Source: Candidatus Sulfopaludibacter sp. (lineage in GTDB: Bacteria; Acidobacteriota; Terriglobia; Bryobacterales; Bryobacteraceae). From it: DNA of 33,686 nt. The notes under the pieces were generated by a model, which saw nothing but the letters and a program-made list of their open reading frames with translations, ran no database searches and was not told the origin of the DNA. The stretch spans positions 1 to 33,686 of the forward strand of contig JARLGM010000067.1 in assembly GCA_031292755.1 (NCBI GenBank), in the 5' to 3' direction. Below, in pieces: positions 1-7,150 of this stretch (position 1 is the first letter of the stretch; the number at the start of each line of letters is the position of its first letter). The position numbers were made by a program, and so were the translations under genes.

Positions 1-19
1 GTTTCTTACTTTTGATTTT

Positions 20-1138
20 TCAAATTCGCATCGGCATGACGACATACCGGTATTGATCCGTGATGCCCTCGCCGGCCGGCCGCAATTCACCGGCGCTTTT
101 TTGATCTTTGAGTTCGAAGGAGATGTGGTCCTGAGGAATGGCGCGGAGAAAATCCAACAGATATTGCGCGTTGAACCCGATCTCCAGATCCGGACCCGTA
201 TATTCGCTGAGCACGCTCTCCTCGCTCTCGCCCATTTCCACCGAAGAGGAAAAAATGCGCACCTCCCCACTCAGAAATTGCACGCGAATAGCGTGCGAGC
301 GCTCATCGGCAAACTGCGCTACACGCTCGATGGCCGATTTGATTTCGTCCTTCAGTAGTTTCGCCGACAAGGCGTGATCCTTAGGCAAAACCCGCTCGTA
401 ATCCGGGAAATTTCCGGTCAGTTTCCGCGTCATCAGCAGACGGTGGCCCACTTGAAAAAACAAATGGTTCTCGTCGCCGGAAAACAGCGCTTTCTCATCA
501 GGGCCTGCATCATCCGCCAGTTTGACCAACTCGTTCATGGCCTTCTTGGGGACCAGCGCTCGAAACTGCTGATCCACGGTGCCGCTCGCCTCCGGCGTGG
601 CCTGCACGAACGCCAGACGGTGGCCATCGGTGGCCACCATGGTCAACCCTTCGGGCCGCATCACCAGCAGCGCACCGTTCAAGGTGAAGCGCGACTCTTC
701 CATCGAAATCGCGAACGATGTCCGCGTGATCATGGAAGCCAGGGTCTTGACGGGGATCTCCGCTATCGATTCCGGCGTGGCCGGCAGTTCCGGAAAACTC
801 TCCCGCGACATGCCCGCAATCCTGGTGCGCGAACGGCCACACGTGATGGACGCCCAATGATTTTCCAGAAACTTCATGTTCACATCGCCTTCCGGCAGCA
901 GGCGCACAAATTCCAGTAACTTCCTCGCCGGCACCGTGCCCGAACCTTCCTTCTTCACCCGAGCCGGACAGGAACAGCGAATGCCCAGTTCCAGATCCGT
1001 GGCGGTCAACGTCACCCGGTCTTCCGCGGCTTCCAGCAGCACGTTGGAAAGGATCGGAATCGTGGTCTTTTTTTCGACTACCCCTTGCGACAGACTCAGT
1101 TCTCTTACCAGTTCGGATTTGCTGACGGTGAATTCCAT
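20..1138 (-). CDS. dnaN: DNA polymerase III beta subunit (sliding clamp)
   Basis: The 372-residue product has the length and three-domain character of the bacterial beta clamp, which encircles DNA as a dimer and tethers the replicative polymerase and other clamp-binding proteins. The N-terminus (MEFTVSKSELVRELSLSQGV) and the C-terminal YRYVVMPMRI are family hallmarks, as is the internal VATDGHRLA segment near residue 170. The ATG at 1138 is preceded by a purine-rich AGGAG about 12 nt upstream, a rather long spacing. It lies downstream of dnaA on the same strand, separated by a 235-bp gap, which is the usual dnaA-dnaN order. The stop is 19 bp from the window edge, so any recF or gyrB that would follow is outside the window. 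Confidence 0.97.
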   Translation of the reverse strand: MEFTVSKSELVRELSLSQGVVEKKTTIPILSNVLLEAAEDRVTLTATDLELGIRCSCPARVKKEGSGTVPARKLLEFVRLLPEGDVNMKFLENHWASITCGRSRTRIAGMSRESFPELPATPESIAEIPVKTLASMITRTSFAISMEESRFTLNGALLVMRPEGLTMVATDGHRLAFVQATPEASGTVDQQFRALVPKKAMNELVKLADDAGPDEKALFSGDENHLFFQVGHRLLMTRKLTGNFPDYERVLPKDHALSAKLLKDEIKSAIERVAQFADERSHAIRVQFLSGEVRIFSSSVEMGESEESVLSEYTGPDLEIGFNAQYLLDFLRAIPQDHISFELKDQKSAGELRPAGEGITDQYRYVVMPMRI

Positions 1139-1373
1139 AGAGCCACAGCTCCTATCTCTTCAGGCTGTATAGATGAGTACTAAATAAGAACCGTTTTCAT
1201 CGGGCCTGTGCAATTGTTGAAGGCTACCTAAATTATACTAAATTCAAGTACTTTTGACTACTCGAACTTGAGGAGAAGAGCCGCAAAAGAACCCCAAAAC
1301 CTCGCCTCTTTCACTTTTCCACACGCTTTTCCTGAGGGCTCCGCAACGGTGCCTGTGGAAATTATAGCTAAGT
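1139..1373. other. dnaA-dnaN intergenic region, candidate oriC half
   Basis: This 235-bp gap separates dnaA from dnaN. It holds an AT-rich stretch at about 1160-1260. It also holds two DnaA-box-like 9-mers in opposite orientation: TTTTCCACA at 1315-1323 on the plus strand, a full match to TTWTNCACA, and TGTGGAAAT at 1354-1362, which reads ATTTCCACA on the minus strand with one mismatch. No convincing gene occupies the gap. It must also carry any separate dnaN promoter; TATACA on the minus strand near 1169 could be a -10, but no partner -35 is clear. That this is part of the origin is inference from box content and position. Confidence 0.55.
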
Positions 1374-2687
1374 TCATTGTAATGAATCCATTAGACTCTG
1401 CAGGAGTCTGTTCAAATCCGGATCAATGTGACGCGTTTGCTCGATTTTGTTTATGGAATGGATTACGGTGGTGTGGTGCTTTCCGCCGAAAGCCCTGCCA
1501 ATCTCCGGCAGTGAGGCGTCGGTGAGTTCCTTGACCAGGTACATGGCCACCTGTCTCGGGTATACGACCTTCTTCGTATTACTCTTTTCCTTGAGCATCG
1601 CCTGCTTGATCTGGAACCGTTCGGCTACGCCCTTCTGGATGGCATCGATGGTCACCTTGCGATCCTGTACATGTACCAGGTGCTTGAGGACCTGCTGTGC
1701 CATCTGCAGATTGATCGGCGTCCCGGTGAGCGAAGAATAGGCCATCAGCTTCACCAGCGCGCCCTCGAGTTCGCGCACATTGGATTTTGTCTTCGATGCC
1801 ATGAACGTCCGCACGTCGTCCGGCAGTTTGACGTTTTCCGCCTCGGCCTTTTTGTCCAGAATGGCCATCTTCGTTTCCAGGTCGGGCGGTTGAATGTCGG
1901 CCAGCAGCCCCCACTCAAAACGCGACCGGAGCCGCTCCAACAGTCCGGGAATGTCTTTGGGAGGCGAGTCGCTCGAAATCACGATCTGCTTCTGGTGGTC
2001 GTGCAGTTCGTTGAAGGTATGAAAAAACTCTTCCTGCGTGCGCTCTTTGGTGCCCAGTAACTGAATATCGTCCACCAGGAGCACATCGGCTTCGCGGTAG
2101 CGCTGGTGAAACTGGGGCATGCGCTCGGTCCGGATGCAGGCGATCATCTCGTTCATGAAACGCTCGCTGGATGTATAGATAATCCGCATGGAACCGAACG
2201 TGTCCATCAGGGAACGCCCGATGGCGTGCATCAGGTGCGTTTTCCCCATGCCCACGCCGCCGTACAGGAACAGCGGGTTGTAGCTGCGGGACGGATTCTT
2301 GGCCACCGCCGCGGCCGCCGCATGGGCGAACTGGTTGCACGCGCCCACTACGAACGAATCGAAGGTGAACTTGGGATTCAGGACACTTGCCCCACTCTCT
2401 AGATCGCCTGACGATTCCACCGCCGCCAGCGCCTGATTATGTACACCTTTAGCGGGCCGCGCCTCGTAGACGATTTTGCCGACGGGCAGTTTCAAATCGG
2501 CGACGGCATTCCGGATGAGGCCGGAGTATTCAGTTTCCAGCCATCGCTGCGTTTCCAGATCGGGTGCCGAGACCAGGAGCGTGTCGCCATGCTGCGCGGT
2601 GAAGCCGGTGCCCTCCAACCAGTTGTCGTAGCTTTCGGTGCTCACTTTCTGCCGTAAATAATTGCGGATCTGATCCCAATGATTCAT
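1374..2687 (-). CDS. dnaA: Chromosomal replication initiator DnaA
   Basis: DnaA is the AAA+ initiator that binds DnaA boxes and melts the origin. The reading frame is open further upstream, but I place the start at the ATG at 2687, giving 437 residues. MNHWDQIRNYLRQKVS from there matches the usual DnaA domain I start, and the extra 40 residues upstream do not look conserved. Visible landmarks are the AAA+ domain opening (NPKFTFDSFVVGACN), Walker A GGVGMGKTH, Walker B LLVDDIQ, the arginine-finger region ERLRSRFEWG, and the domain IV signature EIGRAFGGKHHTTVIHS near residue 401. In that signature the common R-D-H-T-T is K-H-H-T-T (residues 403-407). No strong ribosome-binding site is visible. 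DnaA-box-like 9-mers lie just upstream, which would allow autoregulation. Confidence 0.96.
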   Translation of the reverse strand: MNHWDQIRNYLRQKVSTESYDNWLEGTGFTAQHGDTLLVSAPDLETQRWLETEYSGLIRNAVADLKLPVGKIVYEARPAKGVHNQALAAVESSGDLESGASVLNPKFTFDSFVVGACNQFAHAAAAAVAKNPSRSYNPLFLYGGVGMGKTHLMHAIGRSLMDTFGSMRIIYTSSERFMNEMIACIRTERMPQFHQRYREADVLLVDDIQLLGTKERTQEEFFHTFNELHDHQKQIVISSDSPPKDIPGLLERLRSRFEWGLLADIQPPDLETKMAILDKKAEAENVKLPDDVRTFMASKTKSNVRELEGALVKLMAYSSLTGTPINLQMAQQVLKHLVHVQDRKVTIDAIQKGVAERFQIKQAMLKEKSNTKKVVYPRQVAMYLVKELTDASLPEIGRAFGGKHHTTVIHSINKIEQTRHIDPDLNRLLQSLMDSLQ

Positions 2688-2712
2688 CACTTTTACACAC
2701 CAATCGCACACG

Positions 2713-2733
2713 ATTTCCACAGTATTTTCCACA
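2713..2733 (+). promoter_or_regulatory. Two DnaA-box-like 9-mers upstream of dnaA
   Basis: ATTTCCACA (2713-2721, one mismatch to TTWTNCACA) and TTTTCCACA (2725-2733, full match) lie 26-46 bp upstream of the chosen dnaA start, on the same strand and 12 bp apart. The same two 9-mers recur in the dnaA-dnaN gap. They could serve autoregulation of dnaA, origin function, or both. The rest of 2688-2906 holds no gene I can support. Confidence 0.5.
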
Positions 2734-2906
2734 GCGGCGTGGGGGTTATCGGTGCTTCGCTCCCGAAGACTTGCCAGCACGGATCGCTCACCTGTGAACC
2801 GTGCCAATATCTCAGTTCAGGTCAACCGAGACAGTAGTCTAACACAGCGAACAGGGATTCTCTCAAGTTTATAACTCGTTTCATTTCAGTTATTTTCCCA
2901 TAACGT

Positions 2907-2936
2907 TTGACACTGGTATTGTTTCTGAAGGAAAAT
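2907..2936 (+). promoter_or_regulatory. Sigma70-type promoter for tRNA-Gly
   Basis: A perfect TTGACA (2907-2912) is followed after 18 bp by GAAAAT (2931-2936), which matches TATAAT at four of six positions. The mature tRNA begins at 2953, leaving a short 5' leader. The -35 is strong, but the -10 is weak and the spacing slightly long. Confidence 0.5.
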
Positions 2937-2952
2937 GATATTTTCCAGTCGG

Positions 2953-3028
2953 GCGGGAGTAACTCAGCTGGTAGAGTGCGACCTTGCCAAGGTCGATGTC
3001 GCGGGTTCGAATCCCGTCTCCCGCTCCA
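2953..3028 (+). tRNA. tRNA-Gly (anticodon GCC)
   Basis: The 76-nt cloverleaf has acceptor GCGGGAG pairing with CTCCCGC, an anticodon stem CGACC/GGTCG, loop TTGCCAA with anticodon GCC at 2986-2988, a T-arm with GGTTCGAATCC, and an encoded CCA tail at 3026-3028. It reads glycine GGC codons. It has its own upstream promoter and is followed 21 bp later by a protein gene on the same strand. Confidence 0.97.
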
Positions 3029-3049
3029 TAACGCCCTCCGGATCTGCCC

Positions 3050-3685
3050 ATGATGAAGCGTCTGGCCTTACTTTCCTGCACCGCGGCCTTTGCGGCTGTT
3101 TCTCTCTTCGCCCAGGATTACAAACTGGAGTCGATTCCGACGGCTGCGCCAAACGTCCCGCCAGCCATCGCGGGCATCATGCAAACGCAAGGATATCGCG
3201 TGGTGGGCCCGAAGGGTCCATGGTGTGAGATCTGGTTCCGCAGATCGATTCCGCAAGGCCCCAAGCCCAGCGACGATTCGGTCGCCTTCTCCATCCCGCA
3301 GGGCACATTTCTAGGTGTCCTGCGTTTTCCCGCACAGGGAGCGGACCGGCGCGATCAGGTGATCAAAGCCGGAGTCTATACGCTCCGCTACAGCAACTAT
3401 CCGGTGGATGGCGCGCATCAGGGTGTCGCTCCCCAAAGAGACTTTGCATTGTTGACTCCCATTGCCGCCGATACCGATCCCAGTGCCACGCCGGATTTCA
3501 AGACCCTGGTGCAGTGGAGCACCAAAGCGTCCAACACGCCGCACCCGGCTGTCCTGTCGATCGAACCGCCGGCGGGCACCGCATTCCCGGTTCTCGGGAA
3601 AGAGGGCGATAGCGACTGGGTCCTGAGTGTGAAGATCGGCGACCTTCCCTTGGCCATCATCCTGGTCGGCAAGACGCAAGCGTAG
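3050..3685 (+). CDS. Secreted hypothetical protein
   Basis: This gene encodes 211 residues that I do not recognise as a named family. Residues 1-22 (MMKRLALLSCTAAFAAVSLF, then AQ) form a clear Sec signal peptide with a likely cleavage after FAQ, so the protein should be periplasmic or exported. The mature part looks like one globular domain. It contains a segment of the form IKAGVYTLRYSNYP near residue 107, of the kind seen in small beta-rich exported proteins such as DUF2911-like ones; that comparison is weak. There is one cysteine in the mature part (GPWCEIWF). The gene follows tRNA-Gly and precedes a large permease on the same strand after a 57-bp gap. The permease has its own strong ribosome-binding site, so joint transcription is possible but not shown. 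Confidence 0.8.
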   Translation: MMKRLALLSCTAAFAAVSLFAQDYKLESIPTAAPNVPPAIAGIMQTQGYRVVGPKGPWCEIWFRRSIPQGPKPSDDSVAFSIPQGTFLGVLRFPAQGADRRDQVIKAGVYTLRYSNYPVDGAHQGVAPQRDFALLTPIAADTDPSATPDFKTLVQWSTKASNTPHPAVLSIEPPAGTAFPVLGKEGDSDWVLSVKIGDLPLAIILVGKTQA

Positions 3686-3742
3686 CGGCACCAATCCGAA
3701 CTTTCTTCGTCTAACGTCCGTCTCCCGGATCAGGAGGGACGT

Positions 3743-6208
3743 ATGCGCAACGTGCGGTACGGGCTGAGAATGCTCGCCCGGAATCCCGGATTCACCATTG
3801 CGGCGGTAGCCTGCCTGGCTCTCGGAATCGGCGCCACCACTGCCATCTTCAGCGTTGTCAACGCAGTGATTCTGCGCCCGCTTCCCTATGCCCAATCGCC
3901 ACGGCTGGTTCGCGTTTTCACCGAGTTTCCCACGTTTCCCAACGGTGGACTGCGCCACTTCTGGGTCTCGCCGCCCGAGTACCTGGAACTGACGCGGGAA
4001 ACCAAGTCGTTCGACGCCCTGGAAGGTTGGGCGAACGGAGGAGTGAACCTGGTCGGCAATGCCGAGCCGGTGCGCGCGCAGGCGACTTTTGTGACCGGCG
4101 GTCTGCTTTCGCTGCTCGGGGTGCAGCCGCTGATGGGCCGCCCGATCTCGCAGGCCGACGACGCTCCCAACGCGCCCATTACCGCCGTTCTCTCTTACGC
4201 GCTCTGGCAGCGTGCCTACGGCGGTGACCGCGGAATCCTGGGACGCGACATCCGCCTGAATGGCGCAGCCTGTACCGTGGTCGGCGTCATGCCGCGAGGC
4301 TTCGCGTTTCCTCCGGGAGAGACCATCGCCTCCGAACTGTGGGTGCCCCTGCAAATCGATCCGGCCAAGCCCGGCGGACGTGGCAGCCATTTTCTTTCCC
4401 TGCTCGGGCGGCTTCGCTCCGGGGTGAGTTTCGTCCAGGCCGTGAGCGAAATGCAGGGCTATGTGCAGCATCCGGTAGTGCGCAACGGCCAGGATTCTCA
4501 CGGGTTCGATCCCAAGTTCCACACCATCGTCCTGGCGGGCTTTCAGGACGAGATTGTCAAGAGCATTCGACCCGCCATGCTGGTGCTGTCGGGCGCTGTG
4601 GGTTTTGTGCTTCTGATTGCGTGCGTCAACGTGGCCAATCTGCTGTTGGCGCGCGCCGAAGCGCGGCGTCGCGAGATTGCCGTGCGCGCCGCCATCGGCG
4701 CCGGATTGGGCAAGCTTCTTCAGCAATTCATCGTTGAGGGAGTGTTGCTCTCCCTGACCGGCGCTGTCTTCGGGATGCTGCTGGCGTATGGCGGACTTCG
4801 CCTCCTCGTTGCCACCAACGCCGGCAGCATTCCGCGGGTGGACGAGATCGGCATCGACTGGCGCGTTCTGGCATTCGCGCTCCTGCTTTCGGTGGCTACC
4901 GGCGTTATCTTCGGGCTCGCCCCGGTGATGCACATGCGCCTGGGCAGGTTGCACGATACCTTGAAGACCGCCGCCGGGCGAACCACTGCGGCAGCGGCCG
5001 CCAATCGATTCCGCAGTGTGCTGGTCACCGTGGAACTCGCCCTGGCCCTGGTGCTGCTGATCGGCTCCGGCCTCATGGTCAAGGCGTTCTGGAGGTTGCA
5101 GCAGGTCAATGCGGGATTCAACCCGGACCGTGTCCTCACCATGCGGATCGCCCTGCCGCGAAGATCGTACGCTACCGCCGCCGCCGCTAACGGCTTCTGG
5201 AACTCCATTCTGGCTCGCGCCAATGCGCTGCCGGGCGTGACGTCCGCGGCGATGGCCACCGAACTTCCGCCCCAGCGCCAGATCGATGCCAACGATACCG
5301 GCATCGAAGGCTTCGTACCGGTCCCCAACGGGCCTATGCAGAATGTGGACTACTGGAACTTCGTCAGCCCGGAATACTTCGACGCGATTGGAGCGCGTTT
5401 GATCGAGGGCCGGTTCCTGACCCGTAACGACGGTGTGGGTGCGCCGCCTGTGGTCGCTATCAACCAGTCGATGGCGCGCACGTTCTGGCCGAAGGAGAGC
5501 GCCCTCGGTCACCGCCTCCGCATGGAAGGCGGGCAAGGCGCGTGGCGCACCGTAGTAGGCGTAGTGGCCGATATCAAGAACGCGGGACTGGACCGGCCCA
5601 CCGGAACCGAGCTGTTCGTGCCAGTGCAGCAGCGCAATACGATTCCCGCCAATGTCAACAATTTCGTTGCTACGGCCTACCTGGTAATCCGCACCAAGGG
5701 CGATCCCATGGCGATCGCCGGCGCTGTGCGCGCACAGGTCCTCTCCCTGGATAGCGCGCTTCCCGTCTCCAACGTGGCATCGATGGACGACCTGATGTCC
5801 GCCAACCGCGCCCGCCCCCGTTTCCTGACACTGCTGCTCACGCTCTTCTCGGCGGTCTCTCTTTCGCTGGCGGCCCTGGGGATTTACGGTGTGATCTCCT
5901 ACCTGGTGGCGCAGCGGACCAACGAAATCGGCATCCGCATGGCCTTAGGCGCGCAGGCGGACGATGTGGTGCGATTGATCGGCGCCACGGGCCTGCGGCT
6001 GGCGGTTGCGGGCACGGCGATCGGCGCTGGGGGCGCACTCCTGCTGACGCGGTTTCTGAGCGGCCTGTTGTTCGGCGTCAGCTCCATGGACCCGCTGACC
6101 TTCGTCGCCATGGCTGCCGCTCTCGGCGCGGTTACCCTGCTGGCCTGCTATGTCCCGGCCCGCCGGGCCAGCAGGGTAGATCCGCTGGTTGCGCTGAGGT
6201 ATGAATAG
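3743..6208 (+). CDS. FtsX/MacB-type duplicated ABC permease (acidobacterial orphan type)
   Basis: This 821-residue inner-membrane protein has two tandem FtsX-type units, as in the acidobacterial duplicated orphan permeases. The order is TM helix 15-45, MacB-like periplasmic domain about 46-270, FtsX helices about 278-302, 325-355 and 372-395, then TM 423-447, a second periplasmic domain about 450-690, and FtsX helices about 694-723, 752-776 and 785-805. Coupling segments RRREIAVRAAIGA (residue 308) and TNEIGIRMALGA (residue 725) and the end RRASRVDPLVALRYE are diagnostic. The start has an AGGAGGG ribosome-binding site 7 nt upstream. No ATPase gene lies nearby, which fits the orphan type. Substrate is unknown; macrolide, lipoprotein or peptide export is known for MacB relatives. 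Such genes often sit beside a PadR regulator, but the only PadR gene here is 27 kb away. Confidence 0.93.
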   Translation: MRNVRYGLRMLARNPGFTIAAVACLALGIGATTAIFSVVNAVILRPLPYAQSPRLVRVFTEFPTFPNGGLRHFWVSPPEYLELTRETKSFDALEGWANGGVNLVGNAEPVRAQATFVTGGLLSLLGVQPLMGRPISQADDAPNAPITAVLSYALWQRAYGGDRGILGRDIRLNGAACTVVGVMPRGFAFPPGETIASELWVPLQIDPAKPGGRGSHFLSLLGRLRSGVSFVQAVSEMQGYVQHPVVRNGQDSHGFDPKFHTIVLAGFQDEIVKSIRPAMLVLSGAVGFVLLIACVNVANLLLARAEARRREIAVRAAIGAGLGKLLQQFIVEGVLLSLTGAVFGMLLAYGGLRLLVATNAGSIPRVDEIGIDWRVLAFALLLSVATGVIFGLAPVMHMRLGRLHDTLKTAAGRTTAAAAANRFRSVLVTVELALALVLLIGSGLMVKAFWRLQQVNAGFNPDRVLTMRIALPRRSYATAAAANGFWNSILARANALPGVTSAAMATELPPQRQIDANDTGIEGFVPVPNGPMQNVDYWNFVSPEYFDAIGARLIEGRFLTRNDGVGAPPVVAINQSMARTFWPKESALGHRLRMEGGQGAWRTVVGVVADIKNAGLDRPTGTELFVPVQQRNTIPANVNNFVATAYLVIRTKGDPMAIAGAVRAQVLSLDSALPVSNVASMDDLMSANRARPRFLTLLLTLFSAVSLSLAALGIYGVISYLVAQRTNEIGIRMALGAQADDVVRLIGATGLRLAVAGTAIGAGGALLLTRFLSGLLFGVSSMDPLTFVAMAAALGAVTLLACYVPARRASRVDPLVALRYE
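6133..6178. repeat. Perfect 13-bp inverted repeat inside the permease 3' end
   Basis: TACCCTGCTGGCC at 6133-6145 is the exact reverse complement of GGCCAGCAGGGTA at 6166-6178, with a 20-nt loop. The loop and right arm contain a competing small GC hairpin (CCCGGC-CC-GCCGGG). The repeat lies in codons for the conserved LLACYVPARRASRVDP end of the permease, so coding constraint may explain part of it. No T-run follows, so it is not a typical intrinsic terminator. Confidence 0.6.
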
Positions 6209-6227
6209 GCGGGAGTGAACCCGTCAG

Positions 6228-6456
6228 CGGCACCGCGCGGCACGAAATCGCGATCCGGTTCCAACTGTTGATAACCGCCACCGCCATGGTCAGATTCACT
6301 ATCTCCGTTTCGCTGAAGCTGAAGTGTTGACTGACCCGTTCGTAGAGCTCGTCCGGCACGTGATTCTGCGAGACCAGGGTGAGAGCTTCGGTCCACTCCA
6401 GCGCCGCGCGTCTCGCGACCGGTGAAGAACGGCGTCTCGCGCCACGCATTGCCTAC
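6228..6456 (-). pseudogene. Carboxymuconolactone decarboxylase (AhpD-like) remnant
   Basis: Read on the minus strand, this piece encodes the C-terminal half of a carboxymuconolactone decarboxylase family protein. VGNAWRETPFFTGRE is followed, after a one-base frameshift, by RAALEWTEALTLVS, HFSFSETEIVNLTMAVAVIN and SWNRIAIS. The frameshift is one extra A on the minus strand (T at 6411). The N-terminal part, where this family carries its catalytic CxxC, is absent. The 3' end reads on into the permease gene without its own stop at the expected place. This protein type is a classic partner of ECF41 sigma factors, and a remnant of exactly such a sigma gene begins about 10 bp away in divergent orientation. 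A working product is very unlikely. Confidence 0.8.
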
Positions 6457-6466
6457 GCTGCACCCG

Positions 6467-6918
6467 CCGGCGCGGCTGGCGTTGGATCATCTTCGCTCGG
6501 CGCGCGTCAGGCGCGAAGCGTATCCCGGCGTCTGGCTCCCGGAGCCGGTGGTGGAAGCGCCCTCGGCGGAGACTTCCATTCTGGTGAAAAGTGAGCTTAC
6601 GCTTGCCTTTCTTTTTCTGTTGGAACGCCTCGGAGCAGAGGAGCGCGCCGCGTTCGTGCTGCGCGAGGTGTTCGACCATTCCTATCGCGAAATCGGCGAG
6701 GTGCTGGGGAAAACGGAAGCGGCGTGCCGCCAGTTGGTGAAGCGGGGCAGGGAAAAGGTCCGTGAGGGGCGGTCCGCGCCGGTCGCGGTCAGGTGAATGG
6801 AACTCCGGCCCTATTGGTGCTGCGCAACGGCGCGATACACGCAGTGTCGTGCTATGACGTGGCCGCGGGCCGTCTCCCGCGGATCTTTCATATTCTGAAT
6901 CCCGAGAAGATTACGCGG
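6467..6918 (+). pseudogene. ECF41-type sigma factor remnant
   Basis: The first part (from about 6473, RLALDHLRSARVRREAY) carries the end of the region 2 linker and WLPEP. It continues into a good sigma region 4 (FLLERLGAEERAAFVLREVF, then SYREIGEVLGKTEAACRQLV) and stops at 6796. A second piece begins in another frame at about 6791: VNGTPALLVLRNG, then FHILNPEKITRL. This is the typical last 40 residues of the SnoaL-like C-terminal extension that defines ECF41. Most of that domain, roughly 90 residues, is missing between the pieces. All of sigma region 2 (-10 recognition and core binding) is missing at the 5' end. The gene therefore has a 5' truncation, an internal deletion and a frame change, and cannot make a normal sigma factor. 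The family assignment is confident. Confidence 0.8.
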
Positions 6919-6953
6919 CTACCTTCTCAATACACTCCGGACCGCGGATCTGC
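6909..6953 (-). pseudogene. 45-bp copy of the dnaE 3' end
   Basis: These 45 bases match the 3' terminus of dnaE in this window (15783-15827) at 41 of 45 positions, including the stop codon. The minus strand reads AQIRGPECIEKVAA-stop, against EQICGPECIENVAG-stop for the intact gene. Similarity ends abruptly at 6953, and the rest of a dnaE-like gene is absent. It overlaps the last codons of the ECF41 remnant on the opposite strand. It looks like the tail of a lost second dnaE-like gene or a small ectopic duplication. Confidence 0.7.
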
Positions 6954-6956
6954 GCA

Positions 6957-7106
6957 TCAGTGCGCAATCAGGTACAAAGCGCCAAAGTAAACCACCGCGA
7001 CCCCAAGCATGGCGAAGCTCAGAATCAGGAACATGTGCGGGAACGGGCGCGCCGCGTCCGCTTGCTGCCATCGGTTCGGTTCGTTGTTACGAGCCAGGAT
7101 ACCCAT
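6957..7106 (-). CDS. 49-residue single-pass membrane protein
   Basis: A short ORF starts at the ATG at 7106 and ends with TGA at 6957. It has a textbook AGGAGG ribosome-binding site 7-8 nt upstream, better than that of most genes in the window. The product starts MGILARNNEPNRW, has a charged, polar first 23 residues, then one hydrophobic helix (about residues 25-47, MFLILSFAMLGVAVVYF and on), and ends LYLIAH. I do not recognise the family. It lies 44 bp downstream of the lipoprotein gene on the same strand, so the two are probably co-transcribed, and both are divergent from the multiheme cytochrome gene. A role beside that membrane complex is possible but is only an inference from position. 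Confidence 0.7.
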   Translation of the reverse strand: MGILARNNEPNRWQQADAARPFPHMFLILSFAMLGVAVVYFGALYLIAH

Positions 7107-7150
7107 CGTTTCTACCTCCTGCCGGATTGTGGTAAGTCTTTCCGCCTATC

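Noticed and set aside
1268..1525. A plus-strand ORF over the dnaA 3' end and intergenic region
   Set aside because: It is mostly antisense to the conserved DnaA domain IV and lacks protein-like features.
2688..2807. 40-residue N-terminal extension of DnaA
   Set aside because: It is not DnaA-like and contains the DnaA-box-like 9-mers; the ATG at 2687 gives the normal domain I start.
3311..5536. A 741-codon open frame antisense to the secreted protein and permease
   Set aside because: It runs through two well-supported genes on the other strand, and its product is Arg/Gly/His-rich without any domain.
6422..6796. A functional short sigma factor
   Set aside because: It lacks all of region 2, has lost most of the ECF41 C-terminal domain and continues in another frame, so it is a remnant.
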